IMG/VR virus record: IMGVR_UViG_3300028423_000450
Location: 1 to 41,892 of that record
DNA from: a virus
DNA: 41,892 nt
Direction: 5' to 3' (one strand)
In this document: positions 8,951 through 17,900 of the stretch, in pieces
Layout: every line of letters begins with the position of its first letter
Position numbering within the stretch: position 1 is the stretch's first letter
Notes under the pieces: model-generated
Databases searched by the model: none
What the model was told of the DNA's origin: nothing
What the model saw: only the letters and a program-made list of their open reading frames with translations
Position numbers and translations under genes: made by a program

Positions 8951-9151
8951 TTAGAGCTCCTCTGCGGAATCCTCTACTACTGGCTCTTCGACAACAGTTG
9001 GCTCCTCTACTACCTCAGGCTCTGGGGCAGGTTCTGGAGTAGGCTCAGGAGCAGGAGCTGCCTTCACCTGTGGTTTTGGAGCAGCTTTCTTAACAGGCTT
9101 AGCTCCGCCAAGCATGTCTGCTGCTGTGAAGTTAGTTTGTACTTCTGCCAT
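8951..9151 (-). CDS. Small proline/glutamate-rich protein, head-tail region
   Basis: 66 residues. The first 25 residues (with T-A-A-D-M-L-G-G-A-K) look structured, the rest is low-complexity A-P-K then P-E-P and V-V-E-E-P repeats, so it is likely disordered and acidic at the C-terminus. AAAGGAAAG precedes the ATG, and its stop is one base from the start of the next gene. Small proteins of this type occur in the connector region of actinophages, but no role was recognised. Confidence 0.7.
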   Translation of the reverse strand: MAEVQTNFTAADMLGGAKPVKKAAPKPQVKAAPAPEPTPEPAPEPEVVEEPTVVEEPVVEDSAEEL

Positions 9152-9162
9152 TTATCTTTCCT

Positions 9163-10272
9163 TTAGTTATACATCTGGGTTGTTAGGTTCCCAGTTGCTA
9201 GCTCAACGATGCTTTCCACACCGTCCTGTTCCTGAGAGGCATATAGTGACCACGTCCCAGGGTCTACCATCCCGATGGTTTTCTGGATGGAATCATAATC
9301 AGCCGTAAAGCTTACGGTCTCGTTTACATCATCAAGTGTAATGTCTGATGCTGGCACAGAGTATGTGGTGCTGCCACCATAATTCTTTAGCTCTACTTTG
9401 GCAGTGTATCCACTGTCTGGAAAAAAGTTACTGAGGTCGAGTCCCAGGCCTTCAGATGACCAAGTAACATCAGAGCCAATGACGGATGTGAGGTCAAAGT
9501 TCTCGTTGGGAGTCAGCTTAGGTGACTTAGGTGAGTAACGACGAGCCCTTGGCCTATCGGCAGAAAATACTTTTGCCTTACGGCGAGCATTGTCTGGGTT
9601 AACCGTCTTTAAAAATAGGTCAATTTCATATAGACCAGTTTTCAACTCATCAATAAATTCTTGGTTATCAATGATTGTGTAAGAAACACCTTGGCGTGAG
9701 ATAGAAGTCACACGCTGAGGAAGCTCACAGTCTTCGTCGCCTGACCACAAGCGAGCGAACTCCAAAGCCAGTTTGCGAGCGGCCATCTTGCCAGCAACGG
9801 GCACAGGAGTTCCATAGGAATATGTGACCTCGGTGTTGCAAGGTGTCCAGGGCGTACCAGCACGAACATGCAATGTTGACTTGTCAACAAGATAGTAACT
9901 GCTTGGGTCAAGTATCTTACCAATGCGGTTACGTACAGCGTGAACCTTGGTTACAGGTCCGCCGCGAAGTTTAATTCTAGAGTCAGGCGATAGTCCGTCT
10001 GAGGTTAGTTCTGAATACTCATCGTAGTCAGAAGCTGGGATGTTGTAAACGTCACCACCAAACAAAACGGGACTGTTTGTTTTCTCTGATGGTCCCATTC
10101 GGTTGTTTCGAAGAGTACAAATGTATCGCTCGGTAACAGTGGTGACACCAGTGTACTTGCGACCTGACATTGCCCAAAGAAGGTTTGACGCTACCTGAAC
10201 AGCTTCGTCGGCGTATTCGGTGAAACCGTAATTCCCCAGCTCTTCTGCTGTAATCCACAAATTACTTGCCAT
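9163..10272 (-). CDS. Head-to-tail connector (adaptor) protein with extra C-terminal beta domain
   Basis: 369 residues. The first 230 residues have the connector signature: an N-terminal helical segment with A-D-E-A-V-Q-V-A-S-N-L-L-W-A-M-S-G-R, a W-T-P-C-N-T-E-V-T-Y-S-Y-G-T-P-V-P strand, then A-A-R-K-L-A-L-E-F-A-R-L-W and L-P-Q-R-V-T-S-I-S-R-Q-G-V-S-Y, ending with P-D-N-A-R-R-K-A-K-V-F-S. This family binds the portal and prepares it for the tail. Residues about 250-369 are a beta-rich extra domain not expected in the adaptor, perhaps surface exposed. AGGAAGAG precedes the start. The gene comes after the major tail protein, a less usual order. Confidence 0.78.
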   Translation of the reverse strand: MASNLWITAEELGNYGFTEYADEAVQVASNLLWAMSGRKYTGVTTVTERYICTLRNNRMGPSEKTNSPVLFGGDVYNIPASDYDEYSELTSDGLSPDSRIKLRGGPVTKVHAVRNRIGKILDPSSYYLVDKSTLHVRAGTPWTPCNTEVTYSYGTPVPVAGKMAARKLALEFARLWSGDEDCELPQRVTSISRQGVSYTIIDNQEFIDELKTGLYEIDLFLKTVNPDNARRKAKVFSADRPRARRYSPKSPKLTPNENFDLTSVIGSDVTWSSEGLGLDLSNFFPDSGYTAKVELKNYGGSTTYSVPASDITLDDVNETVSFTADYDSIQKTIGMVDPGTWSLYASQEQDGVESIVELATGNLTTQMYN

Positions 10273-10290
10273 AGTCTCTTCCTAAAAATT

Positions 10291-10338
10291 ACGGGCGATG
10301 CACCTGATATCTAGGATACCGATTGATGCATCGCCCGT
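10291..10338 (-). terminator. Long hairpin downstream of major tail gene
   Basis: Perfect 12-bp arms (ACGGGCGATGCA at 10291-10302 and its complement at 10327-10338) enclose a smaller internal stem. On the minus strand the second arm is followed by TAATTTTT, giving an intrinsic-terminator shape. AT-rich sequence on the other side means it could also act on the plus strand. It probably reduces read-through from capsid and tail tube genes into the connector genes. Confidence 0.75.
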
Positions 10339-10353
10339 TTATATTTTTAATTA

Positions 10354-11385
10354 TTAGTCTGCGTTTGACCTAATTACGTTGTCGAATCCAACCTCTGGGT
10401 TGTAGTCAACGCTACCTGGAACGTTGTACTGTGTCTCAGAGTCGGATGGCTTGGAGCTTACCAGTGCGGCAGCATCAGTTACGTTGACGGCTGGTGCATC
10501 GGCAGCAGTCTTAGCGTACTTAATGGTCCTGTTGGTTACTCCGGTCAATGTGTATGTACCGTTGAAGGTCAGGTCAACACCAGATACAGTTACGGTCTCA
10601 CCTACGGTAAATCCGTGAGCTGCCTCTAGGGTCAGGATTGCTTCGTTGTTAGAGATTTCCTTCTTTGTTACGTTGAACTCTGCACCCTGGTCAAGCTCGG
10701 TTACTGCTACAGGTGCGTTGTTACTGTCATAAGTAAAGAATCCGGTCAAGCCAACTGGTGCGTAGGTTGCACGTGCATAGCTATAAGGACGCTCTGCAGC
10801 AACTGGGTACTCCCACTTCTCGTCGATTCCGGTTGAGAAGTTAGCATTTCCAAGGCCGTATCCCTCGAAAGTAGTTGCCAGCATTCCATTCTCAATTACA
10901 CGGTCACCTGATAGGCGAAGCTTTGCGTATGGGAACACCCAGTGGAAGTAAGGAAGTGTTGAAGACTTCTTACCGTCCTTAATTGCGTGCGACCATGCTT
11001 CAATAGCAACACCATTACCTGAAGGGTCGTCACCAACACCAGGTGCAGCATAACCGATTGAAGAATCGGTGCCGTTCACGTCTTTACGGAGAAGTAGACC
11101 GCCGGAAATTAGAGCAGAAAGCTCTGGGTCTGGCTCGGCGATTGCCAACTCCATGGTAATACGCTTTAGGGTGTCTGGAGCTTTGTATGTAACAAAGACA
11201 GCACCGTTTGCGTTCTTTTCTGTGATTTCATCGCCCTCTTCATACTCTGGGGTAAATGATACACGCATAAAACCGGCTGTGATGTAGCTGTCTCCTGCGC
11301 CAGTTAGTAGGTTTCCAGCAGCGTCGAGGCGGGTGACACGGATACACACACCCTGAATGCTTGCTGCGTACTCTTGAGTAGCCAT
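10354..11385 (-). CDS. Major tail protein (tail tube) with inserted beta module
   Basis: 343 residues with AAGGAG upstream of the ATG. The first 230 residues match major tail proteins of actinophages: G-V-C-I-R-V-T-R-L-D, then V-S-F-T-P-E-Y-E-E-G-D-E-I, A-P-D-T-L-K-R-I-T-M-E-L, W-S-H-A-I-K-D-G and P-Y-F-H-W-V-F-P. The protein polymerises into the tail tube. Residues about 240-310 are a separate beta module with A-A-H-G-F-T-V-G-E-T-V-T-V-S-G-V, N-G-T-Y-T-L and T-I-K-Y, related to modules in the second capsid protein and the tail-tip proteins; it is probably displayed on the tube surface. Strong hairpins bracket the capsid-like and tail tube genes, consistent with high expression. Confidence 0.88.
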   Translation of the reverse strand: MATQEYAASIQGVCIRVTRLDAAGNLLTGAGDSYITAGFMRVSFTPEYEEGDEITEKNANGAVFVTYKAPDTLKRITMELAIAEPDPELSALISGGLLLRKDVNGTDSSIGYAAPGVGDDPSGNGVAIEAWSHAIKDGKKSSTLPYFHWVFPYAKLRLSGDRVIENGMLATTFEGYGLGNANFSTGIDEKWEYPVAAERPYSYARATYAPVGLTGFFTYDSNNAPVAVTELDQGAEFNVTKKEISNNEAILTLEAAHGFTVGETVTVSGVDLTFNGTYTLTGVTNRTIKYAKTAADAPAVNVTDAAALVSSKPSDSETQYNVPGSVDYNPEVGFDNVIRSNAD

Positions 11386-11410
11386 TTAGCTATTCTCCTT
11401 ATTTCTCGTC

Positions 11411-12490
11411 TTACGCCGTCAAATCGACTTTGGCGGCTAGGTGGATGGATGTGTCAAAGTGGACCGATGCAGTACGGAACGCTTTGATTCTCATGTCATT
11501 TGCATTTCCCGACACATCGTAGCCCTGGGCTAGATTGTCGTTTACGACATCTGGTGTTCCTAGATTTACATCTAGGCAGCCAGTGGCGTAAATCCATTTG
11601 CTGTCCAAGGTAGCAATTCCCTGAACAAAACCTGTAACTTGTTCCTGAGATGTATCCTCAGCATTGACAGGTATAGTAAAAGTATCAGAGTCAGTAACTG
11701 TTGCGGTGTAAGTTCCATTAACTGATATGCCAGTGCTGGAAATGTTTACGTAAACACTGTCGCCCGTAGTTAGGTAGTGAGGGGTGGAGGTGTTAATAGT
11801 CACAACGTTGGTTGTTATCGAAGCTGTTGCGGCGGACGCAACAGGGTTGTTACCTGAATAGCCAGCTCCAATAACTACAGGAGAGCCTAGACGAGTAACA
11901 ATCATGTCTTCTTTCTTGTTAAACTGTAAAGCAGTCTTTAAGATAGATGCAACATCTGCACTCATGTGGATATATGGCTGCTCGCCAGTAGGCGAAGCTT
12001 GACGTGCTTCGTGCTCAAGGGCAGCTAATGCTCTTGCAGCATCTAGGGCAGTAGCACCATTAAGAATGGTTGCACCGCTAGCCAGCACTGGGTTACCTAA
12101 TCCCTGGCCTAGGCTAACGCGTCCATCATGCAACTCTTTCTCTACTGCCTTCTGTGTAGCAGCTTCGAGCTGGTCGGTGACTCTCTTAAAACGGTCTTCA
12201 TAGACCAAGCCAAAAGTTGAGTCAGTGTCCTCTACCTCGATGAAGAAGGGCTTAACGTCAATGTAGCGAGCTGGCTTAGTTGTTGCCGAGTAGATAGAGT
12301 CTGAAGTTGTGTCTGTGTCATCGTAATTGACGATTGCTGTTGGCTCAGCAATAAATTCTTGTGCGTATCCGCGGACCCAGCGCTCTTCGCTAGGCGTGGC
12401 GCTATAAGTTTCGGGCTTAATAATGCTGAATAGACCCGCGTGATTCGGGTTCAGTTCTGGTGCGGAGAATACACCGTTGTCGAAAGCCAT
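11411..12490 (-). CDS. Second capsid-like protein (candidate pentamer or minor capsid protein) with inserted beta module
   Basis: 359 residues. The flanking sequence (V-K-P-F-F-I-E-V-E-D, E-A-A-T-Q-K-A-V-E-K-E-L, A-L-D-A-A-R-A-L-A-A-L-E-H-E-A, I-H-M-S-A-D-V-A-S-I-L, then S-P-V-V-I-G-A-G-Y-S-G and W-I-Y-A-T-G-C-L-D-V) resembles the second capsid protein that some actinophages encode next to the major capsid protein. That protein is often annotated as the pentamer subunit and probably has an HK97-type fold. Residues about 214-290 are an insertion of the beta module shared with tail proteins (T-P-H-Y-L-T-T-G-D-S-V-Y-V, N-G-T-Y-T-A-T-V, T-F-T-I-P). Separate hexamer and pentamer genes are inferred, not shown. 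AGGA precedes the ATG. Confidence 0.6.
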   Translation of the reverse strand: MAFDNGVFSAPELNPNHAGLFSIIKPETYSATPSEERWVRGYAQEFIAEPTAIVNYDDTDTTSDSIYSATTKPARYIDVKPFFIEVEDTDSTFGLVYEDRFKRVTDQLEAATQKAVEKELHDGRVSLGQGLGNPVLASGATILNGATALDAARALAALEHEARQASPTGEQPYIHMSADVASILKTALQFNKKEDMIVTRLGSPVVIGAGYSGNNPVASAATASITTNVVTINTSTPHYLTTGDSVYVNISSTGISVNGTYTATVTDSDTFTIPVNAEDTSQEQVTGFVQGIATLDSKWIYATGCLDVNLGTPDVVNDNLAQGYDVSGNANDMRIKAFRTASVHFDTSIHLAAKVDLTA

Positions 12491-12529
12491 TTATAGGTCC
12501 TATTCTAAGTTAAAAGTTTTGGTGTGGAA

Positions 12530-12555
12530 GTGCCCGGGGCCGAAGCCCCGGACAC
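12530..12555 (-). terminator. UUCG hairpin after major capsid gene
   Basis: An 11-bp stem (one G-U pair) closes a TTCG tetraloop on the minus strand: GTGTCCGGGGC, TTCG, GCCCCGGGCAC. No clean U-run follows, so it may be a partial terminator or a 3' end stabiliser for the very abundant capsid transcript rather than a full stop. Confidence 0.7.
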
Positions 12556-12576
12556 CTCCGAGAGCACTATTCTATT

Positions 12577-14784
12577 TTAGAGCTCGATGGCAGCTGCGGT
12601 TGCGCCACCAGTTGTGTCACGGAGAGCTGCTGCTACACCGTTGACGCTGATGCTTGAAGTTACCTTCAATGACTCGATACCAACCTTGGCAACACCCTCG
12701 AAGGTCTCAACGAACATCTTGTAGTCGTTGGTTCCAACAAGTGAGCTGTCGCGGATGATACCTAGGTCAAGGGTTCCACCGTCTAGGAACAAGAATGTTC
12801 CCTCGGCGAATAGGTACCAGTCGAAGCTGTCTGGGAACTCGTTAACAGCTCCAGAAGCCTGTGCACCAAAGACGTTAGCGTCTAGGGATGCAACTAGGTC
12901 AACGTTAACGGTAGCTAGGTAGCCGTTAATCTCAGCCTGTGATACAGACAGAGTTCCGTCACCTGGCATTGACAGAGCTAGGTCTGCTGCCATTGCGTCG
13001 TAAACCCATGAAGGAATGATTGCCTTCAAGCGTGTGCTTGGGTCTAGACGGTGACGTGAACGGTAACCGGTTGCGGCACGACGTAGCTGAACCAGGAAGT
13101 CACGACCAAAGCCGATTAGGCTTGAGGTAGTAACTGCGGTTGAGCCATCACCAATCTTACCCAGTAGGTAAGCCTCTGCCTCACGTGCGTGCTGTACCAA
13201 GCCGAGCTCGTTGTGACGAGCAATCAACTCTGGGTATGCACGAGTCATGAGGTTACCAAACTGCATCTGCAGAGTAACAGCATCGGTTGATACGGTGTTC
13301 TCGGCAGCAGCCTCTACGGTGTAGCTGCTCTTCGCTGATGGGTTTGGGCTCTCAGCTGCATCGTTAGCAGCAGTCCAAACGCCTACAGCGTCAGCATAGG
13401 TACCGTCAGCGAACTGTGGTGGGGTTACAAAGCGGATACCGCCACGGTCAGCCTGGAAGCGTGGCAACATGTCACGAACTGGGCGAACGGTGGAAGAACC
13501 AACGTTGTAGATGTCGTACTGAACCTCAACTGGGGCTGCGTGTCCACCAGATGCGGTAAGTGCATCCTGGCCTACAACTGCCTCAATCTTTGATTGGTTC
13601 TCTAGTGGGTCAGTACCAAGGAAACGCTCTTCTGGGTACTGGGTTGAGAAGGATGCAACGATGTGCTGCTCTCCATCTCCACCGTTGACGCGGCGGAGGC
13701 TGTGGAGACGCTTCTCCATTGCGGTTGCAACCTCGCTCATGTCTTTCATTTCGGTGCCTGCCGTGTATCCAGGAATGTCAGCACCAGCAGTAATTGCTAC
13801 TGGGGCCTCGGTTACCTGAACAACAGGGCGGCGGTCAGCAGGAGCTTCGAAGTTCTCCTCAGCAGATGCAGTCACTGTGGCCTGCCCTTCCTCTACCTCT
13901 TCGGTAGTGTTTGATAGTTCAATTGTTGATTCTGAATCAGTGGATGCCTCAGAACCCTCTTCTGCCTCAGCAGAAAGCTCAGCTTCGGCGTCAGCTGATA
14001 GCTCAGCTTCGGCGTCAGTCTCAGCAGAAAGCTCAGCCTCTGGCTCGCTTTCAGTTGATGCCTCAGCTTCTACCTCGGTTTCAGCAACTGCAACCTCGTC
14101 CTCAGCGGAGGCCTCAGCCTCTACCTCGGTCTCGACAGCAGCTTCTGCAACCTCTTCGGTTGATGCTTCAGCAGCGGTGGATTCTTCAACAACCTCTTCT
14201 GACTCGGTTGATAGTTCGGAACCGTCTTCCTGTACGGTTGATGCTTCTTCGGCTTCGGATGAAGCTTCGGACTTGTCGTCCTCGTCCTCGTCCTCGTCTG
14301 ACTTGTCGTAGCCCATCTCTTCCGTGGACTCTTCCTCGTCATCCTTGTCTGAATCCATGGCGGCTTCGTCGGCTTCAGTCTCCTCGACTGCGGCCTCCTC
14401 TTCCTTCATTTCCTCGTCCATAGGAGCCTCGGTGTCTGGGGTCTCCTCCATGGGTGACTCCTCCTCTTCGGTTTTGGGCTCATCTTCGGTCATATCTGCC
14501 ATATCCTCTCCTTCGTCGCCAGCTTCGCCTTCGCCCTTGACACGAGCGGTAGCTTCGGCTGCTTTCGCAGTTAGCTCTGCAGCAAGTGCTTCACGGCGAG
14601 ATAGCTCGGCGCGGACCATGTCAAGAGAGTCGGCTAGCGACGTCATAGCATCAACTGTCTCAGGAGTTGGGTCTTCACCCTCAACCATTTCAAACTGGCT
14701 GACAATATCATCCTGTAGCTCTGCGACTTGCTCGTCGCTTAGCTCAGCAATGCTGTCAAGCTGAGTTTTAATTTGGTCGTACAC
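12577..14784 (-). CDS. Major capsid protein with long acidic N-terminal region
   Basis: 735 residues, starting at a GTG with AGGAGG upstream. Residues 1-80 are helical and resemble a scaffold (delta) domain. Residues about 85-300 are extremely acidic and low in complexity, dominated by Glu, Asp, Ala and Ser with repeats such as E-A-E-L-S-A. The capsid domain follows: R-P-V-R-D-M-L-P-R-F-Q-A-D-R-G-G-I-R-F, a central part with R-A-Y-P-E-L-I-A-R and A-Y-L-L-G-K-I-G-D-G-S-T, and C-terminal W-Y-L-F-A-E-G-T-F and D-Y-K-M-F-V-E-T-F-E-G-V-A-K-V-G. An HK97 fold is inferred. VTASA (304), ITAGA (331) and LTASG (409) are candidate cleavage points for the prohead protease; cutting at the last would leave a mature protein of about 325 residues. 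Confidence 0.88.
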   Translation of the reverse strand: MYDQIKTQLDSIAELSDEQVAELQDDIVSQFEMVEGEDPTPETVDAMTSLADSLDMVRAELSRREALAAELTAKAAEATARVKGEGEAGDEGEDMADMTEDEPKTEEEESPMEETPDTEAPMDEEMKEEEAAVEETEADEAAMDSDKDDEEESTEEMGYDKSDEDEDEDDKSEASSEAEEASTVQEDGSELSTESEEVVEESTAAEASTEEVAEAAVETEVEAEASAEDEVAVAETEVEAEASTESEPEAELSAETDAEAELSADAEAELSAEAEEGSEASTDSESTIELSNTTEEVEEGQATVTASAEENFEAPADRRPVVQVTEAPVAITAGADIPGYTAGTEMKDMSEVATAMEKRLHSLRRVNGGDGEQHIVASFSTQYPEERFLGTDPLENQSKIEAVVGQDALTASGGHAAPVEVQYDIYNVGSSTVRPVRDMLPRFQADRGGIRFVTPPQFADGTYADAVGVWTAANDAAESPNPSAKSSYTVEAAAENTVSTDAVTLQMQFGNLMTRAYPELIARHNELGLVQHAREAEAYLLGKIGDGSTAVTTSSLIGFGRDFLVQLRRAATGYRSRHRLDPSTRLKAIIPSWVYDAMAADLALSMPGDGTLSVSQAEINGYLATVNVDLVASLDANVFGAQASGAVNEFPDSFDWYLFAEGTFLFLDGGTLDLGIIRDSSLVGTNDYKMFVETFEGVAKVGIESLKVTSSISVNGVAAALRDTTGGATAAAIEL

Positions 14785-14919
14785 TGTACCTCCTAGGCCA
14801 GTTTTGGTTATTAGGACGTCGTAACGCCCGTTGATTAACAGTCAAGGCAAGGGACTAAAGCGTAACGAAGACGCTCAGGCACTAAACCTACTTGTAATTT
14901 TACCGTATATTTTTAGGTA

Positions 14920-17900
14920 TTAGTTGAGCAGACGGAGTAATTTACTCATCTCAGACTGGACTTCACCCTGTGAGAACAAGTCTCCGCCAGACATGTAGCT
15001 TTGCAGCTTCTGAGTAGCAACGTCGGCGTCTTCTTTACCAATCTTTGATTTGACTCGGTCAATCATTCCTTCCATGAGGTCACGAAGGCCGGAAGGCAAG
15101 TCGCTGTATTTAATTTTCTCAGCATCTTTACCAAATGGTAGAGGTAGATTAGATATGGCTTTACCTAGCTCGGCCGCTGTTGCACGTACATTTCCAAGAG
15201 CCTCGGGGTTAAGTGCCTTTGCATCTAGTCTGTCTAACATAACCAGGAGGTCACTACTTGCATTAGCTGAGCGTATATAGTCTCCTGCAAAGTCTAGATT
15301 CTCTGCTTCTTCTACCTTTTTCAATGCTTTTTGTAAACCAGAAGCTCCGAGGTCTTGCTTTAGTCTTGCGAGGACCTTTCGATACTTGCCTTTGGCGTCG
15401 CGTGGCTGATTAACGCCGGAGATGTATTTCTGACGACCCTCTTCTTTATCGTATCCGCCACCCCGGCGCTCAGCTTTTTTTGAATCAGCTTCTTCCTGCT
15501 CTTCAGCTTCCTTTTTTGCCTTTTCTAATTCTTCAATATCTTTCTCGGTGGGCTCTTCCTCTGCAAACTCGGCAGAAGCAGTAATACCCCACTCTTCGGG
15601 AATTAGGTCTGTTTTGTCTAAAGCACGGGCACGCTTAACAATGTGCTTCTTTGCTTTTTCGATATCTTTAGCGCGCCCGTGGGCCTGGATTGCATCCTTT
15701 AGGTCGCTAAGAGCAGTTACAGCCTCAGATTTCATAACAGCAAAGAAGCTTGCGCCCGCAGCAACAAGTGCTAGGACCTTACCGGAAGCCACCATCGCAC
15801 GCGCGATTGGAAATCCTGGAACGTTTACCTGACAAACAGCAACCAGTTCGAGTGAGCCACCAATTGGACGCCAGTCGCCTGATGGAGCAGAAGCGCGAAG
15901 GGCCCTAACCTGAGACTCCTCAATTTCTGGGCGGAGTGAGCCAGAGACCCAAATACCGAACTCGTCTTCACCTGCGTGTACATCTGCAATTGCTGATGCG
16001 GTGTCGTCATAGTGCTTTGCAGCCTCTTCTGCACTTGCACTTAACGGAGCGTGCCCGCCTGCCAAGGTCAACTGACCAACTGGAACATCCTTACCTGCAT
16101 CGGTGTGAACAACTCCAGTGTGGAAGTATGCATACTTGCTGCGAGAGCGAGGTGGCTTAGTTGAGCGCGGTAGGCCAATGTGGCTAACGTGCCACGCAGC
16201 GATGTGACCGTAGATGCGACCACTAGGGTCTACGGTTAGTGGGGTTGGCTTAGTTAGCTGAGGGTTCTCGAACCACTCCTGAGGGGGAGTTACTGGAATC
16301 TCGCCCTCCAAATAACCAGATGCGGTAATCGGCTCTACATCCGAAAATTCTTCTATGGACTCTTCATAGAGCCCGTCTTGTGGGGTCACGTCGTCCTCCT
16401 GGTCCCCGAAGTTTTGAATAGCAATAGTGCATTCTTGGAATGCAGGCTTAGCTACAATTGTAGCAGCCATAACCCTGGCCTTATTTATAACCAGCTTGTC
16501 CTTACCCATTTCGTCGCCCTCGGCGTTCTCGGATTTCTCTTCTTTCGCTTCGAACTGGTCTAAGTCGGCAGATACACCACGCAAGAATCCGTGCCTTACC
16601 ATGCGCTCTGCCTCGCGACCATAGGGCCCGGTATCAAACACACCGTAGGTTTTAATCTGCCATAGTAAGGGGACTGGCAAATCACGGATACCAATTGCTC
16701 CCTTTTTAAATTTACGGCCATCGCCTGATTCGGCTTCTTCAGGGATGACGAGAGGAATGTAAAACTTGGAACCTTCGCCTTTTTTGATTGCACTTGCTTG
16801 TAGTGCAATCTTCTGTCTAGCGTCTTCTGCCCTAGCTTTTAACTCGCTCTGCCTAATAACTTTTGCATCCAAGTCCTCCACTGAGTTGAACATTGCAGAA
16901 GCAGCTAAAGGACTCTTCTTTCCAACGTTATATTTGCTTCCGGTGTATACGCCAGTCATTTCTTTGTGGCGAAGCTGGCAGTATCCCTTTGCGCGTGGAC
17001 CCATGTACTTAGACAAATAACGAACGCAGCGGGTCCAGTCGCCAGGGGTATTCCACATAATCTTGGCACCGCCAATACCACGAGTCCAATATCGTCGAAG
17101 TTTTTCTGCCCCACCGCGGTTTCGGTCTAAGCCTCCGGCTGCAACGATGGCGTCAACATTTCTTACCCAGTAAGAAAGCAGAGCGGCTGATGCAGTGACA
17201 GTCTCGCTATCTACCTGCTTTAAGACATCGTTCAACACCTTCTTATCATCTAGCTCTACAACAGGTGGTGGAGTAGCTGACTTTAGGTCCGACAAAATTT
17301 GGTCGTTGCGAACCCACTTGCCTTCTTTTCTCTCATATACAACAGGAGCTGTGGTTTCTTCTGTTTCGGGAACGATTGCAACTAAATCCATAACTGCAGA
17401 CAAATCATCTGGAGATACAATTGCTAGATACTTAGCTGGTATGTCGGTATTTTCCGGGTCCTGGACCTGCCCTCCTGCGGATAAAGGCTTAAATTTACTC
17501 CTCTGCTCTGCTACCCATGAATCCCAGTTATTAATTAACTTGTTAAAGTCTGACTGTTCCATCGGGGGGTAGGTGCCAGGTAAGTGAGCCTTAGGCATTG
17601 ATTTAGGGGTCCTAGGTTCTCCTAAGATGCCTGAAGTATCTAGTGGTGCATCTACTTTGGGAACTCTTCTAGGACCCTCAACGTCTTCCTCCGCTTGAGT
17701 GTATTTAGCATCAACTTCGATTTCTTTTCCAGAGTCAAGCCTTACACCGACCATTCCAGTCTTAGAGTTAACCTTAGTTATTACTCCGGAACCCCGGTCC
17801 TTATCTCCGCCAACCACGGTGCGCGCCCCAGTGGAAACAAATTTGCCGCCGGCATCTCTAGGTTGATTTAGAGCTTTTTCTGAACGCTCCTCAGGAGTGT

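Noticed and set aside
13877-14764. Plus-strand serine/alanine-rich open frames over the capsid N-terminus
   Set aside because: They are the mirror of the Glu/Ala/Ser-rich repeats of the capsid gene and have no independent support.
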